A stretch of 25,340 nucleotides of DNA from CAZNQW01 sp964575225 (GTDB lineage: Bacteria; Chloroflexota; Anaerolineae; JAAYZQ01). Positions within the stretch are counted from its first letter, which is position 1. The number at the start of each line of letters is the position of its first letter. The notes under the pieces were generated by a model. The model made no database searches, was not told where the DNA came from, and was given only the letters and a program-made list of their open reading frames with translations. The position numbers were made by a program, and so were the translations under genes. The stretch lies in assembly GCA_964575225.1 (NCBI GenBank), contig CAZNQW010000026.1, forward strand, positions 1 through 25,340. The letters are read 5' to 3'. Shown piece after piece: positions 24,149 to 25,340 of this stretch.

Positions 24149-25081
24149 CTAATCTTTCAGAACGCTCAGCGGAAAGTAGTAGGATACCATCCAGTTGGGG
24201 GCATCTACGATCTCGCTGATTTTCAGATCGGCGGCAGCGCTGCACAGGCAATAGGCCTGGCTGCGGGACAGGCCGTGGTTGGTTGCGAGCCAGTCGATCA
24301 TGTAACGCACTGCGTTCTGCGCGTTGGTGTACAGGTCTTCACCTTGGGCTGTGGTGCAGAAATAGCCGGCGCTGTCGGCCCTGGTCAGGGGGCTGGCGGT
24401 AAAGAACTGTAGTTCCTTGAGGGTCATGCCTTTGCGCAGGTGAAAGCGCAGCGTGACCGTCATGCGTGACTCGATGCCGGTACCCGCGACTTCGCCGTCC
24501 CCTTGGGCCGCGTGGCAGTCGCCGGTCGAGAACAGTGCCCCTTCCACCTGCACCGGAAAAAGAGCTTTGGCGCCTGCCTTCAAGCCACGAATGTCGATGT
24601 TACCGCCGTTGTCGCGGGGGGGAATCGTAGTCAGGCGTTCGTCTGATGCAGGCGCCACTCCCATCACGCCGCAAAACGGCTCAAAGGGTACCGCGATCTT
24701 GTCATGGTCCGAGAAAAAGCAGGTGTCGCCTTCCAGGCGCCATTGTTGGACAAAGGGATACGGAAAATCGTCGGCCAACAGCCCAAAGTCCGGCAAATGT
24801 CCGGTCCAGCCCCAGCCCTTGTGTTTCAGATCCAGGATTTCCACTTCGAGAGCATCGCCCGGTTGGGCACCCTTGATGAACACCGGCCCGGTAAGCGGGT
24901 GAATGCGTCCAAAGTCCAGGTTGAGGAGAACATCGTGGGTAGACTGGGGGGTCACCTGATCGTCCACAGGATCGCGGCACTCAAAAACCACCGTATCTCC
25001 AGGCTCGATCTCAATCCGGGCCGGGTGCGATCTGTCAAAGAACGCATGGGTGACACTGTCATCAAGATAAAATTCTGCCAT
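24149..25081 (-). CDS. Acetamidase/formamidase (FmdA/AmdA) family amidohydrolase
   Basis: This 310-aa protein starts at the ATG at 25081 behind AGGAGG; the open frame extending to 25192 includes the leader. Family signatures are present: an N-terminal beta domain with GPVFIKGAQPGDALEVEILD (65-84), PFCGVMGVAP (135-144), GGNIDIRGL (159-167) and the metal-binding-type STGDCHAAQGDGE (185-197). The length is normal for the shorter bacterial form. The family hydrolyses formamide, acetamide or related small amides to ammonia and the acid, in the cytoplasm. The substrate cannot be told from sequence. It is monocistronic, with its own promoter and terminator, and no amide transporter or nitrogen regulator is adjacent in the window. 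Confidence 0.94.
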   Translation of the reverse strand: MAEFYLDDSVTHAFFDRSHPARIEIEPGDTVVFECRDPVDDQVTPQSTHDVLLNLDFGRIHPLTGPVFIKGAQPGDALEVEILDLKHKGWGWTGHLPDFGLLADDFPYPFVQQWRLEGDTCFFSDHDKIAVPFEPFCGVMGVAPASDERLTTIPPRDNGGNIDIRGLKAGAKALFPVQVEGALFSTGDCHAAQGDGEVAGTGIESRMTVTLRFHLRKGMTLKELQFFTASPLTRADSAGYFCTTAQGEDLYTNAQNAVRYMIDWLATNHGLSRSQAYCLCSAAADLKISEIVDAPNWMVSYYFPLSVLKD

Positions 25082-25241
25082 TTTGCACCTCCTGATCATG
25101 TTGATTTTGTGCAGAAACCGCGCACCGGTGGGAATAGGATGGGCTGTGTCACTATGCAACCGGCGCCAACTTGAGACAATCTGAAAAGCCAATCAATCCG
25201 CTGAGAGGAAGAAATCTCAGGCCCCTCAAGAGGGTCCCTCC
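25082..25241 (-). other. Long 5' leader of the amidase mRNA
   Basis: About 160 nt lie between the predicted transcription start (near 25241) and the ATG at 25081. On the minus strand the early leader has two CTTGAGG copies (first near 25246-25240, second near 25229-25223) and an inverted repeat CTGAG-N10-CTCAG (25201-25220). I could not match it to a known riboswitch; a guanidine-II type was considered, but no ACGR loops are seen. Confidence 0.4.
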
Positions 25242-25247
25242 TCAAGC

Positions 25248-25276
25248 AGTATAACATAGGGTGGGTGCCCTGTCAA
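25248..25276 (-). promoter_or_regulatory. Promoter of the amidase gene
   Basis: On the minus strand TTGACA (25276-25271, perfect), 17 bases, TATACT (25253-25248, five of six). The predicted start near 25241 lies far upstream of the ATG, giving a long leader. Confidence 0.82.
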
Positions 25277-25340
25277 CGTCGCATCGGATTCCCAACGATA
25301 TTGAGCCATCGCATGTGGGAGGAGAGCGAGTTTTTCCCTG

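Noticed and set aside
25282..25340. Possible start of a plus-strand gene (ATG TGG GAG GAG...) near the right edge
   Set aside because: Only about ten codons are visible and there is no clear RBS, so it cannot be supported.

Overview
The window reads as GC-rich chromosomal DNA from a Chloroflexota-like bacterium (Anaerolineae/Caldilineae type). This is an inference from gene content: very large secreted SdrD-B/beta-helix and Ig/LamG-type proteins, a secreted protein ending in a YLPVV-type tail, a channel-GAF fusion, and corrinoid methyltransferase genes with a UroD-like partner. No rRNA, tRNA, CRISPR array, insertion sequence or phage gene was seen.

Region 1 (1-12,650, all minus strand) is an exported metallo-oxidase locus. 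In transcription order it holds a 1936-aa secreted beta-helix/SdrD-B surface protein, a Tat-exported two-domain multicopper oxidase (MCO), two Sec-exported MCO-like paralogs (the last enlarged with four Ig-like repeats and a LamG-like tail), a small membrane-anchored protein, and a DUF4418-like protein cut by the window edge. The copper ligands are divided between paralogs. The Tat protein keeps only the domain-1 ligands, the next protein keeps only the domain-2 histidines, and the third keeps neither.

Region 2 (12,651-16,902, minus) is signalling: a CheY-like receiver, then a cytoplasmic 4xPAS-GAF histidine kinase whose stop codon overlaps the GTG start of an OmpR-type regulator. That pair ends at a clear intrinsic terminator.

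Region 3 (17,051-22,221, plus) starts with a voltage-gated-type ion channel fused to a GAF domain. It has an unusually regular S4 and a non-canonical filter. Next comes a corrinoid module: a Crp/FNR-type regulator fused to a complete cobalamin-binding module, a UroD-superfamily methyltransferase-like protein, and a free corrinoid carrier that is a close paralog of the regulator's own C-terminus. The UroD-like/carrier operon has an extended -10, no -35, and a Crp-style palindrome centred near -42.5. This suggests a regulator that reads the cobalamin or methyl state of the pathway it controls. I consider this and the split-ligand MCO locus the two most interesting systems here.

Region 4 (22,442-25,340, minus) holds a 70-aa glycine-zipper protein, an LCP-family cell-wall ligase with a full-consensus promoter, and an acetamidase/formamidase-family amidase with its own strong promoter, a roughly 160-nt leader and an intrinsic terminator.
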